From contig NZ_JASLGE010000017.1 in the NCBI RefSeq assembly GCF_030150285.1, positions 1-21,665 of the forward strand: a stretch of DNA of 21,665 bases, read 5' to 3'. The position numbers were made by a program, and so were the translations under genes. The notes below the pieces were generated by a model that did no database searches, had not been told where the DNA came from, and saw only the letters and a list, made by a program, of their open reading frames with translations. Below, one piece after another: positions 1-7,800 of this stretch; the first letter of the stretch is position 1, and every line of letters begins with the position of its first letter. Source of the stretch: Pseudomonas sp. (GTDB taxonomy: Bacteria > Pseudomonadota > Gammaproteobacteria > Pseudomonadales > Pseudomonadaceae).

Positions 1-57
1 GTGCGAACGGCGCATGTCACGGGCGGAGCGGGATTTTTTGTTCTGCTGAACAGCCAT
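1..57 (-). CDS. rpmF: 50S ribosomal protein L32 (partial, N-terminus only)
   Basis: The minus strand from 57 reads MAVQQNKKSRSARDMRRSH and runs off the left edge, so only the first 19 residues are visible. This is the basic, conserved N-terminus of bacterial L32, a large-subunit ribosomal protein of about 60 residues. An AGGAG ribosome binding site lies 10 bases before the ATG, inside the 13-base gap after the yceD stop (TAG at 73-71). rpmF therefore follows yceD in one operon, as in E. coli and other gammaproteobacteria. The rest of the gene, including any zinc-binding cysteines, is outside the window. Confidence 0.95.
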   Translation of the reverse strand, partial: MAVQQNKKSRSARDMRRSH

Positions 58-70
58 AATTGATTAACTC

Positions 71-598
71 CTAAACGTTTGGGTCACGCTTTAACTGCGC
101 CAATACACTGAACGGGTTGGACCGCGTTACCTCGTCCTCGCCTGGTTCGGGCTCATCGAGACCCGCCGGCTGCTGGCATTCTTCCGGATGATGAGCAGGC
201 ACAATGGGCAAGGCGAGCAAAAGCTCCTCCTCGATCAGTGCATGCAGATCCAATGGATCTTCGCCCAGTTCCAGCACGTCATAACCTTTCGGTAACGACT
301 GGGTATTCGCACCCTCTTTCACCACAGCGTAACTGCATTCGCTGTGGATCGGCAGGGTGACCAGCTCAAGACAACGCTGGCAAACCATTTTGACATCAAC
401 GTCGATGGAGCTGTGAATTACTACAGATCTTCGCTCGTCGCGTTCAAAAACAAATTTAGCCTGGACCGTACCGACATCGTCGGAAAGCGGGTCGCAGAGT
501 CTCTCCAAATCAGCCAGCAGCACTTCACCTTGAAGGGTAGTGCCACGATCAGCTAATTTGCGCGGGTCAACGTGAGGTGGAATCGGGTCATTCAACAT
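71..598 (-). CDS. yceD: YceD/DUF177 family 23S rRNA accumulation protein
   Basis: This 175-residue protein belongs to the YceD (DUF177) family. In bacteria the family is linked to accumulation of 23S rRNA and large-subunit assembly, and it is nearly always encoded just before rpmF, as here. The sequence shows the central MVCQRCLE segment with Cys73 and Cys76, further cysteines at 88 and 141, and the conserved C-terminal NPFSVLAQLK at 161-170. The cysteines suggest possible metal binding, which is inference. The start is ATG at 598. There is no Shine-Dalgarno sequence in front of it; instead a sigma70-like promoter sits so close that the mRNA should have only about 3 leader bases. The gene is divergent from maf. 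Confidence 0.93.
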   Translation of the reverse strand: MLNDPIPPHVDPRKLADRGTTLQGEVLLADLERLCDPLSDDVGTVQAKFVFERDERRSVVIHSSIDVDVKMVCQRCLELVTLPIHSECSYAVVKEGANTQSLPKGYDVLELGEDPLDLHALIEEELLLALPIVPAHHPEECQQPAGLDEPEPGEDEVTRSNPFSVLAQLKRDPNV

Positions 599-600
599 AG

Positions 601-636
601 GCGCAGCATTCTAGGGATGCCCCCCTCACCTGTCAA
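601..636 (-). promoter_or_regulatory. Sigma70-type promoter of yceD-rpmF, very short leader
   Basis: On the minus strand a perfect TTGACA (636-631) is followed by a 17-base spacer and TAGAAT (613-608). Counting seven bases past the -10 box puts transcription start near 601, three bases before the yceD ATG at 598. The hexamers and spacing are visible directly; the start site is inferred. Confidence 0.8.
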
Positions 637-672
637 AGGAAATTGTGCCTGTGCGACATCCCGCATGCCCGC

Positions 673-678
673 TAGAAT
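673..678 (+). promoter_or_regulatory. Possible -10 box of maf
   Basis: TAGAAT at 673-678 lies 26 bases upstream of the maf ATG and would start transcription near 685, leaving room for the AGGAG ribosome binding site at 693-697. I see no good -35 hexamer 16-18 bases upstream, so this is a weak call. Confidence 0.35.
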
Positions 679-703
679 CGGCGACCACCTTCAGGAGCCA
701 CGC

Positions 704-1282
704 ATGCTGCCATTATTACTTGCTTCAAGCTCGGTTTATCGCCGCGATTTACTGGCACGCCTGCAACTGCCTTTCACGTGCAGCACGCCAGATATCGACG
801 AAAGCCATCGCCCCGGCGAATCCGCCATTGAGCTGGTCAAACGCCTGTCCCTGCAAAAAGCCCAGGCACTGGCGACAACGCACCCAAACCATTTGATCAT
901 CGGTTCTGATCAAGTCGCCGTGCTCAACGATCAGATCATCGGCAAGCCACACACGTTTGACAAGGCCCGCCAGCAACTATTAAACGCCAGCGGCACCCGC
1001 GTGAGCTTTCTGACCGGCCTAACCCTGCTCAACAGCCAGACAGGGCTCTACCAGACCGACTGCGTACCGTTCACTGTGCACATGCGCAACCTGAGCGCCG
1101 AACAGATAGAGCGCTACCTGCATGCAGAGGAGCCTTATGATTGCGCAGGCAGTTTTAAAGCCGAAGGCTTGGGCGTCAGCCTGTTTCAGCGCACCGAAGG
1201 CGACGACGCTACCAGCCTGGTCGGGCTGCCCTTGATACGCCTGGTCGACATGCTGCTGGCGCAAGGCGTTGCAATACCCTGA
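704..1282 (+). CDS. yceF: Maf/YceF-type nucleotide pyrophosphatase
   Basis: This 192-residue Maf-family protein is most like the YceF branch, which hydrolyses m7GTP and related modified nucleoside triphosphates to the monophosphate in a house-cleaning role. The visible family signatures are LLASSSVYRR at residues 5-14 (the nucleotide-binding N-terminal loop), GSDQV at 67-71 containing the conserved acidic residue, and AGSFKAEGLG at 148-157. The start is ATG 704, preceded by AGGAG at 693-697 with good spacing. The frame is open upstream to 572, but that extension has no family similarity and overlaps the divergent yceD start. Assignment to the YceF subfamily rather than YhdE rests on neighbourhood (yceD, rpmF) as well as sequence. 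Confidence 0.92.
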   Translation: MLPLLLASSSVYRRDLLARLQLPFTCSTPDIDESHRPGESAIELVKRLSLQKAQALATTHPNHLIIGSDQVAVLNDQIIGKPHTFDKARQQLLNASGTRVSFLTGLTLLNSQTGLYQTDCVPFTVHMRNLSAEQIERYLHAEEPYDCAGSFKAEGLGVSLFQRTEGDDATSLVGLPLIRLVDMLLAQGVAIP

Positions 1283-1291
1283 CCCCCGGCA

Positions 1292-1356
1292 AGAGCGACC
1301 GCTCTAAAGATCAAAAGATCGCGAGCAAGCTCGCTCCTACTGGCGATCTTTTGATC
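1292..1356. repeat. REP-like palindromic element
   Basis: Downstream of maf, GATCAAAAGATCGC (1309-1322) is matched by its exact reverse complement at 1343-1356, enclosing GAGCAAGCTCGC, a core widely found in REP elements of fluorescens/putida-type pseudomonads. Immediately upstream a second small palindrome, AGAGCG-AC-CGCTCT, occupies 1292-1305. REP elements of this kind are non-coding, lie between genes and are mobilised by RAYT transposases. No transposase gene is present in this window. The rest of the 248-bp gap (1283-1530) holds no gene that I can support. Confidence 0.75.
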
Positions 1357-1488
1357 TGGCTTTTAATCCAAAGGACCCCATCAAATTAACGCAGCGTAAG
1401 GCCGGAATCTCAAGTGGCCGTGACCGCGGCAATGGATAGGATTGCCCTACGACAGCCCGCCTACTAGAGAACCTTTGTGATCGCGCAT

Positions 1489-1515
1489 AAAAAACCGGCC
1501 ATTCAGGCCGGTTTT
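1489..1515 (-). terminator. Rho-independent terminator of the rluC-HAD-sppA operon
   Basis: A stem of AAAACCGGCC (1491-1500) and GGCCGGTTTT (1506-1515) encloses a five-base loop. On the minus strand it ends in six T residues (1494-1489). It begins 15 bases after the sppA stop. Confidence 0.88.
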
Positions 1516-1530
1516 ATTAACGCTTATCGA

Positions 1531-2517
1531 TCAACGCAGTGTCGGGCCTTGAAAGCCCATCCACATGGCCAACTGCTCAGCCACACTGGCACCGAGCTTT
1601 TTCGAGAAGCGATCAAAAGGCGATTCTTGCACCGTGAAATCGACCAACTCTTTTTCACCGATCACATCACGCGCAACCGAACTCGCACTTCCGAGCCCGT
1701 CGATCAAGCCCAACGGCAATGCTTGCTGGCCCGTCCAGACCAAACCCGAGAACAACTCCGGGTGCTCTTTGTCCTTCAGACGGTCTCCGCGCCCCTGCTT
1801 CACACTGGCAATAAATTGCTCATGCGTCACATTCAAGACACCCAGCCAAAACTTGGTTTCATCCGGCTTTTCAGGCTCAAACGGGTCGAGGAAAGCCTTG
1901 TGCTCACCTGACGTGTAAGCACGACGCTGAACGCCCAGCTTCTCCATGGCCCCCACAAAACCAAACCCGGCCGCCGTCACACCAATCGAACCAACCAGGC
2001 TCGCTTTATCGGCATAAATTTCGTCGGCGGCACTGGCAATGTAATAAGCACCCGAAGCCCCAAGATCGGAAATCACCGCGTACACTTTGGTATCTGGATG
2101 CAAACCGCGCAAACGACGGATCTCGTCGTACACATAGCCAGACTGCACAGGGCTGCCACCCGGGCTGTTGATGCGCAGCACCACACCCTTGACCTTCGGA
2201 TCAGCAAACGCCGCCTGCAGGCTGGTGACCAGATTATCGGCACTGGCCATTTCTTTATCAGCAATCACGCCACGCACATCTATCAGCGCCGTGTACGCAC
2301 CACTGGTTGCACTGCGCTCCACGCCCAACAGCGGCGTAAACAAAAACAACACTGCAATCAAATAGCAGAAAGTAAGCGCCTTGAAGAAAATCCCCCAGCG
2401 ACGCGCGCGACGCTGCTCCTGGACCCCCGCCAACAAGGTTTTTTCCAGCAACTTCCAGCTCTTGTCATCACCGGCAATCGGCTCAGACTCAGCGGGTGCC
2501 TTCCATTGATCAACCAT
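1531..2517 (-). CDS. sppA: Signal peptide peptidase SppA, family S49
   Basis: This is a 328-residue short-form (SppA36-type) S49 protease, anchored in the inner membrane and thought to degrade cleaved signal peptides. One transmembrane segment covers about residues 43-65 (FFKALTFCYLIAVLFLFTPLL), after a basic QRRARR stretch that suggests a cytoplasmic N-terminus. The catalytic Ser is probably Ser155 in DLGASGAYYIAS, and the partner Lys is Lys207 in TSGEHKAFLDPF, by analogy with the Bacillus SppA Ser/Lys dyad. The start is taken as ATG 2517, with GGGG about 7 bases upstream. An in-frame TTG at 2532 would add five residues but has weaker support. It is the last gene of the rluC operon, 20 bases after the HAD gene. 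Confidence 0.93.
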   Translation of the reverse strand: MVDQWKAPAESEPIAGDDKSWKLLEKTLLAGVQEQRRARRWGIFFKALTFCYLIAVLFLFTPLLGVERSATSGAYTALIDVRGVIADKEMASADNLVTSLQAAFADPKVKGVVLRINSPGGSPVQSGYVYDEIRRLRGLHPDTKVYAVISDLGASGAYYIASAADEIYADKASLVGSIGVTAAGFGFVGAMEKLGVQRRAYTSGEHKAFLDPFEPEKPDETKFWLGVLNVTHEQFIASVKQGRGDRLKDKEHPELFSGLVWTGQQALPLGLIDGLGSASSVARDVIGEKELVDFTVQESPFDRFSKKLGASVAEQLAMWMGFQGPTLR

Positions 2518-2537
2518 GCTTAACCCCAGCAAAGACT

Positions 2538-3200
2538 TTAATTAACCGGCTGACCCAGCCAGGCACGCAACTCAGGAAAACTGTGAATCGCCAAACAGGG
2601 CTCGAACGCCAACAAACGCTCCATTGACTGAGCACCATAGCCCACTGCAACGGAATCGATACCCGCATTGCGTGCCATCAGCAAATCAAAGGAAGCATCT
2701 CCCACCATCAACGCCTCGGCAGGGCTCACCTTACAATGGGCCAGGATCTGGTTGAGCATTAACGGATCGGGCTTGCTTGCGGTTTCATCGGCGGCTTTCG
2801 TGACATCGAAGAAATCTTCCAGACCATGCGCCTTAAGCACACGATCAAGCCCTCTGCGCGCCTTACCCGTTGCGACAGCCAAGTGATAGCCTTCAGCACG
2901 AAATGCCTGAAGCGCTTCCATAACACCGGCAAACAAGGGGGACGGCTCAGCATCAAGGTCGATATAGACATCCGCATAGTGCTGACGAAAGGCTTTTACC
3001 TGCTCATCAGCCATATCGGGATAAAGCGTCAGAATGGCCTCAGGCAACCCCAGCCCAATAATCCCTTTCACGGATTCTGCATCACGCTCGGGGCGACCCG
3101 CACGCTGCGCCGCGACTTGCATCGCGGTCACAATCCGGCCAATGGAATCGACCAACGTGCCGTCCCAGTCAAAAATCAGCAGCTTGTACTCATTCCGCAC
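2538..3200 (-). CDS. HAD-superfamily (subfamily IA) phosphatase, phosphoglycolate phosphatase-like
   Basis: This 220-residue HAD hydrolase has all core motifs: FDWDGTLVDS with nucleophile Asp11 and acid/base Asp13, motif II Thr111 in VATGKARRG, motif III Lys143 in SKPDP, and motif IV GDASFD at 167-172. A helical cap between residues 20 and 85 fits subfamily IA. It resembles phosphoglycolate phosphatase (Gph), but the substrate cannot be told from sequence and these enzymes are often promiscuous. The start appears to be GTG at 3200, overlapping the end of rluC by 11 bases, which implies translational coupling. The alternatives downstream would cut into the first beta strand. The enzyme is probably cytoplasmic, cleaning up phosphorylated metabolites. 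Confidence 0.9.
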   Translation of the reverse strand: MRNEYKLLIFDWDGTLVDSIGRIVTAMQVAAQRAGRPERDAESVKGIIGLGLPEAILTLYPDMADEQVKAFRQHYADVYIDLDAEPSPLFAGVMEALQAFRAEGYHLAVATGKARRGLDRVLKAHGLEDFFDVTKAADETASKPDPLMLNQILAHCKVSPAEALMVGDASFDLLMARNAGIDSVAVGYGAQSMERLLAFEPCLAIHSFPELRAWLGQPVN

Positions 3201-4146
3201 TCAGGCGCTCCACGGTCTTGGCCCACATATCGTCAACAGGTGCCTGGAATTTCATCTCGCCACCCTCGGGCAACGGCACCGTCAGCATATAGGCATGCAA
3301 GAACAGACGCTTGCCACCCAGGTCGCGAATTTCTTTGGAAAAATCTTCATCGCCGTACTTGGTATCACCGGCAATGCAATGCCCCGCATGCAGCGTATGC
3401 ACACGAATCTGGTGAGTACGCCCGGTAATCGGCCTGGCTTCGATCATGGTTGCGAAATCGCCAAAACGACGCAGCACCTTGAACACGGTGACCGACTCTT
3501 TACCTTCCTCGTTCACTTCAACCATGCGCTCGCCGGAACGCAGATTGCTCTTCATCAGCGGCGCACGCACCTGCTTGACCGAGGTTTCCCAGCGACCACG
3601 CACCAGCGCCATATAGCGCTTATCAACACCATCACCACGCAACGCTTCGTGCAGATGGCGCAACATGCTGCGTTTTTTAGCAATCATCAACAGCCCGGAC
3701 GTGTCACGGTCCAGGCGATGCACAAGCTCCAACTCTTTGGCATCCGGACGCAGTTGACGAAAGGCTTCAATCACGCCAAACGTCAAACCGCTACCGCCAT
3801 GCACAGCGATACCGGCGGGCTTGTTCAACACAATCAACGCTTTGTCTTCGTAGACAATCGCAGCTTCAAGCCGTTGTAACAAACCTTGCGCCACCGGCAC
3901 CGGCTCATCGCGCTCAGGCACGCGAACCGGCGGCACGCGCACGATATCGCCAGCCTGCAGCTTGTACTCAGGCTTGATCCGCCCCTTGTTCACACGCACT
4001 TCGCCTTTACGCAAAATGCGGTAAATCAAGGTCTTGGGAACACCCTTGAGCCGGGCAAGTAAAAAATTGTCGATGCGCTGGCCGGCATATTCCGGCGAGA
4101 CCTCAAGCAGCTGGACGCTGGGGGTCGGGGGGGTTGTAGTCGTCAT
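3190..4146 (-). CDS. rluC: 23S rRNA pseudouridine synthase RluC (positions 955/2504/2580 type)
   Basis: This 318-residue RluA-family pseudouridine synthase has an N-terminal S4 RNA-binding domain (about residues 22-75, GQRIDNFLLARLKGVPK onward) and a catalytic domain with LVHRLDRDTSG at 141-151. The nucleophile is Asp146 of the HRLDR motif. The E. coli RluC orthologue modifies three uridines of 23S rRNA, and the position next to rne is conserved in gammaproteobacteria. I chose ATG 4146 because the preceding in-frame ATG (4158) lies inside the apparent -10 box and residues further upstream have no family similarity. No Shine-Dalgarno sequence precedes 4146, so initiation may be leaderless. It is the first gene of a three-gene operon with the HAD phosphatase and sppA. 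Confidence 0.93.
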   Translation of the reverse strand: MTTTTPPTPSVQLLEVSPEYAGQRIDNFLLARLKGVPKTLIYRILRKGEVRVNKGRIKPEYKLQAGDIVRVPPVRVPERDEPVPVAQGLLQRLEAAIVYEDKALIVLNKPAGIAVHGGSGLTFGVIEAFRQLRPDAKELELVHRLDRDTSGLLMIAKKRSMLRHLHEALRGDGVDKRYMALVRGRWETSVKQVRAPLMKSNLRSGERMVEVNEEGKESVTVFKVLRRFGDFATMIEARPITGRTHQIRVHTLHAGHCIAGDTKYGDEDFSKEIRDLGGKRLFLHAYMLTVPLPEGGEMKFQAPVDDMWAKTVERLSAE

Positions 4147-4162
4147 GCCGCGGATCATAACA
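4147..4162 (-). promoter_or_regulatory. Extended -10 promoter of rluC, leaderless geometry
   Basis: The minus strand reads TGT-TATGAT (4162-4154), an extended -10 element, followed by only seven bases before the rluC ATG at 4146. Predicted transcription start is about 4147. No good -35 hexamer is visible at 16-18 bases, as is tolerated by extended -10 promoters. The motif is visible; the start site is inferred. Confidence 0.55.
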
Positions 4163-4174
4163 ATTTTTATGGAT

Positions 4175-4203
4175 TTGAAGCACTTAATCATTGCTGCTAT
4201 AGT
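4175..4203 (+). promoter_or_regulatory. Sigma70-type promoter of rne
   Basis: TTGAAG (4175-4180), a 17-base spacer and TATAGT (4198-4203) make a good sigma70 promoter pointing toward rne, with a start expected near 4210. This is the best promoter I can find in the 697-bp rluC-rne gap, and it implies a leader of about 634 nt. Confidence 0.72.
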
Positions 4204-4209
4204 CGCGAA

Positions 4210-4843
4210 CGCCGCCAAAAACGGCCTGGACAGCGGAATAACGGTAAAACGCCGACCCTGACCAACGCTCTTCACGAGGACGCGAGGCCGTCCTACGGGG
4301 CTTTTGCTATACACGAGGTACCTGGAGTTGTAACAAGCGCAGGTGACATGAGGCCTGAAGCGAGCCTGGAAAGCAGAGTGCAAACTCGCCTTTTACGCCG
4401 ATATTCACGGCCAGTTCACAAAGTGCAGTCATCGACGGGTATGTCGAGCGAATGTTTCGGAAACATCGCCTTTATTAGCCATGATGCGTGAACTCCCCTT
4501 TTGGAGAACACGGTAAATGCCAACCCGCTGCGGATTCTGCGCGCGGCAGCACCCGAATTATCAAGGATACGTGTAGGGTGGAGATGCACAACCGTCGGAC
4601 TGTGTAGCACTAGGCTTTATCAAGACGCTTCATCTCGTCCACAGCCGCTGGTTGATTCCTCCTCCTGACTGAGTGCTTAACTTAAGTCACCACAGCAAGC
4701 AGGAAGCGTAAGTCGCGACTTCGCCCCCATTGGTCGAACCTCGCTGGACACTGGAGTATTCCTCCTGACGCACCTGACACCGACCATGAGAAGTCGTGTG
4801 TGCCGAACGCCGTTTCCGGTAGCCCGGAAACCGACGGTACAAC
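4210..4843 (+). promoter_or_regulatory. Long structured 5' leader of rne, candidate RNase E autoregulatory element
   Basis: No convincing gene lies in this stretch. It holds several local stems: GCCG/CGGC (4211-4225) right at the predicted 5' end, AGGACG/CGTCCT (4277-4294), a strong GCG-A-ATGTTT-CGG-AAACAT-CGC hairpin (4448-4469), the palindrome AAGTCGCGACTT (4710-4721), and GTTTCCGG-TAGC-CCGGAAAC (4812-4831), which ends 12 bases before the ATG. In E. coli the rne leader hairpins let RNase E cleave its own mRNA. A distinct rne-II leader motif has been described for pseudomonads, and this is likely that element. I could not match its consensus from memory. No strong Shine-Dalgarno precedes the rne ATG. 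Confidence 0.7.
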
Positions 4844-7800
4844 ATGAAAAGAATGCTGATTAACGCAACTCAACCTGAAGAGTTGCGTGTTGCACTGGTA
4901 GATGGCCAACGCCTCTACGACCTGGACATTGAGTCAGGTGCACGCGAGCAGAAAAAAGCCAATATTTACAAAGGCCGCATCACTCGCATCGAACCAAGCC
5001 TTGAGGCTGCCTTTGTCGATTTCGGCTCTGAGCGCCACGGCTTTCTGCCCCTCAAAGAAATCTCCCGCGAGTACTTCAAGAAAGCCCCTGAAGGCCGCGT
5101 CAACATCAAAGACGTCCTGAGCGAAGGCCAGGAAGTCATTGTGCAGGTTGAGAAAGAAGAGCGTGGCAACAAGGGCGCAGCCCTGACCACCTTCATCAGC
5201 CTCGCCGGCCGCTACCTTGTGCTGATGCCGAACAACCCGCGTGCTGGCGGCATTTCCCGTCGCATCGAAGGCGAAGAGCGCAACGAACTGCGCGAAGCCC
5301 TGAACGGCCTGATCGCTCCTGCCGATATGGGCTTGATCGTGCGCACTGCCGGCCTTGGCCGCAGCAGCGAAGAAATGCAGTGGGACCTGGATTACCTGCT
5401 GCAACTCTGGACCGCCATTAAAGAAGCTTCCCTTGATCGCTCCGCGCCCTTCCTGATCTACCAGGAAAGCAACGTGATCATCCGCGCTATCCGCGATTAC
5501 CTGCGCCAGGACATCGGCGAAGTGCTGATCGACAGCGTTGAAGCCCAGGACGAAGCCCTGACCTTCATCCGCCAGGTGATGCCGCAGTACGCCAGCAAAA
5601 TCAAGCTCTACGAAGACAGCGTTCCGCTGTTCAATCGCTTCCAGATCGAAAGCCAGATCGAAACCGCCTTCCAGCGCGTGGTTGAACTGCCTTCCGGCGG
5701 CTCCATCGTGATCGACCCGACCGAAGCCCTGGTGTCCATCGACATCAACTCGGCGCGCGCCACCAAAGGCAGCGATATCGAAGAAACCGCCCTGCAAACC
5801 AACCTTGAAGCGGCTGAAGAGATCGCCCGTCAGTTGCGCCTGCGCGACATCGGCGGCCTGATCGTCATCGACTTCATCGACATGACCCCTGCCAAAAACC
5901 AGCGCGCCGTGGAAGAAAAAGTCCGCGAATGCCTGGAAGCCGACCGTGCCCGCGTACAAGTGGGTCGTATCTCGCGCTTTGGCCTGCTGGAAATGTCCCG
6001 TCAGCGCCTGCGTCCATCCCTGGGTGAAAGCAGCGGCATCGTGTGCCCGCGCTGCAACGGCACTGGCATCATCCGTGATGTCGAATCGTTGTCGCTGGCC
6101 ATTCTGCGCCTGATCGAAGAAGAAGCCCTGAAAGACCGTACTGCCGAAGTACGCGCTCAAGTGCCGATTCCGGTCGCTGCGTTCCTGCTCAACGAAAAAC
6201 GCAACTCGATCACCAAAATCGAACTGCGCACCCGTGCTCGTATCGTTATCCTGCCGAACGACCACCTCGAGACACCGCACTTCGAAGTGCAGCGTCTGCG
6301 TGATGACAGCCCGGAAGCCCACACCAATCAGTCCAGCTACGAAATCGCTGCCGCTGCTGCTGAAGTGGAAGAAGTTCAACCGGCCGCCGCGACGCGCACT
6401 CTGGTCCGCCAGGAAGCCGCCGTTAAAGCCGCACCACCACGCGCCTCGGCACCGGTTCCCACCGAGGCGGCAGCCACACCGGCCCCGGCCCCGGCCGCTA
6501 CCATCGCTGAACCAAGCCTGTTTAAGGGCCTGGTCAAGTCGTTGGTCAGCCTGTTCGCCAGCAAGGAAGAGCCTGCAGCCCCTGCCGTGGTTGAAAAACC
6601 GGTTGCGACTGAGCCACGCCCTGCACGCAACGAAGAACGTCGCAACGGCCGCCAGCAAACCCGCAGCCGTAACGGTCGCCGCGACGAAGAGCGCAAGCCA
6701 CGCGAAGAGCGTGCACCTCGTGAAGAGCGCGCACCACGCGAGCCTCGCGAAGTGCGCGAAACCCGCGAAGAAACGCCGGTTGTTGCCACCGCACCTCGTG
6801 AAGAACGCGCTCCGCGCCCACCGCGCGAAGAGCGTCAGCCTCGTGCCCCGCGTGAAGAGCGCAAGCCTCGCGGCGAAGGCCGTGAAGAGCGCGTTCGCGA
6901 ATTGCGCGAGCCTCTTGATGCAGCCCCGGCGGTTGCCGCCGTCGCAGCAGTGTCCAACGAAGAAGAACGCCCGGCTCGCCCACCGCGTGAAGAGCGCCAG
7001 CCTCGTGCGCCGCGCGAAGAACGTGCACCACGTGAAACCCAACCTGTTGCTGCCCCGGAAGACGAAGAAGCGCTGTCAACTGAAGAGCAATCACAAGACG
7101 ACACGCAGGATAACGCCGAAGGCGATCGTCCTCGTCGCCGCTCCCGTGGCCAGCGTCGTCGCAGCAACCGCCGTGAACGTCAACGCGATGCCAATGGCAA
7201 TGTGATTGAAGGCTCGGAAGAAAACAGCGAAGAAGCCAACGCCGACAACACACCCGCCAGCACTGCTGAACTGGCTGCAGGCCTGGCAGTCACTGAAGCC
7301 GTTGCCAGCTCGGTCATCAGCGCTCCTGCTGAAGCCCAGGCCAATCAACAGGCTGAACGTGCGACCCAGGCTATTGAGGAGTCGACCCAGGCTGAAACAG
7401 CGGTTGAAGAGGTTAAAACAACTGCAGTCGCCCTCGTGCCGACACCGGCTGTTGAGGCACCTGTCGTAGAAACAACCGTCGCTCAAGCGCCAGCAGCCGA
7501 AGTCGTGGCTCAGGCCGAAGCCGTCAAGGCACCTGAGGCTCCAGCAACACCAGAAGCCCAACCTGAAGTCCAGGCCGCTGCCGAACCTGCTCCTGTGGCA
7601 CAAGCGCCTGTTGTTGTCGCTGAGCCGGTGGTTGAGGTTGCAGTTGACGCGCCTGCTGTCGAAGCGCCGTCGGTAGAAGAGCCGGTGATCAAAGCCCCTG
7701 CTGTTGAGGAACCGGCCATCGAAGCACCGGCCGTCGAAGAAGCACCTGAGCCCGTCAAGGAAACTCGCGTTGTACGTGAGCCCGTCAAGGAAACTCGCGT

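Noticed and set aside
3034..3879. A 281-codon plus-strand frame opposite the HAD gene and rluC
   Set aside because: It is antisense to two well-supported genes and is His/Gln/Thr-rich, typical of a shadow frame.
4348..4491. Possible 47-codon upstream ORF in the rne leader, with AGGTG in front of the ATG
   Set aside because: The spacing from AGGTG is very short, the peptide has no recognisable feature, and it runs through the strongest leader hairpin. Without conservation data I do not call it a gene.
4934..7042. A 702-codon open frame on the minus strand, antisense to rne
   Set aside because: It lies wholly inside rne, has no family similarity, and has a Phe/Ala/Arg composition that is the expected mirror of a codon-biased gene rich in Glu, Ala and Arg.
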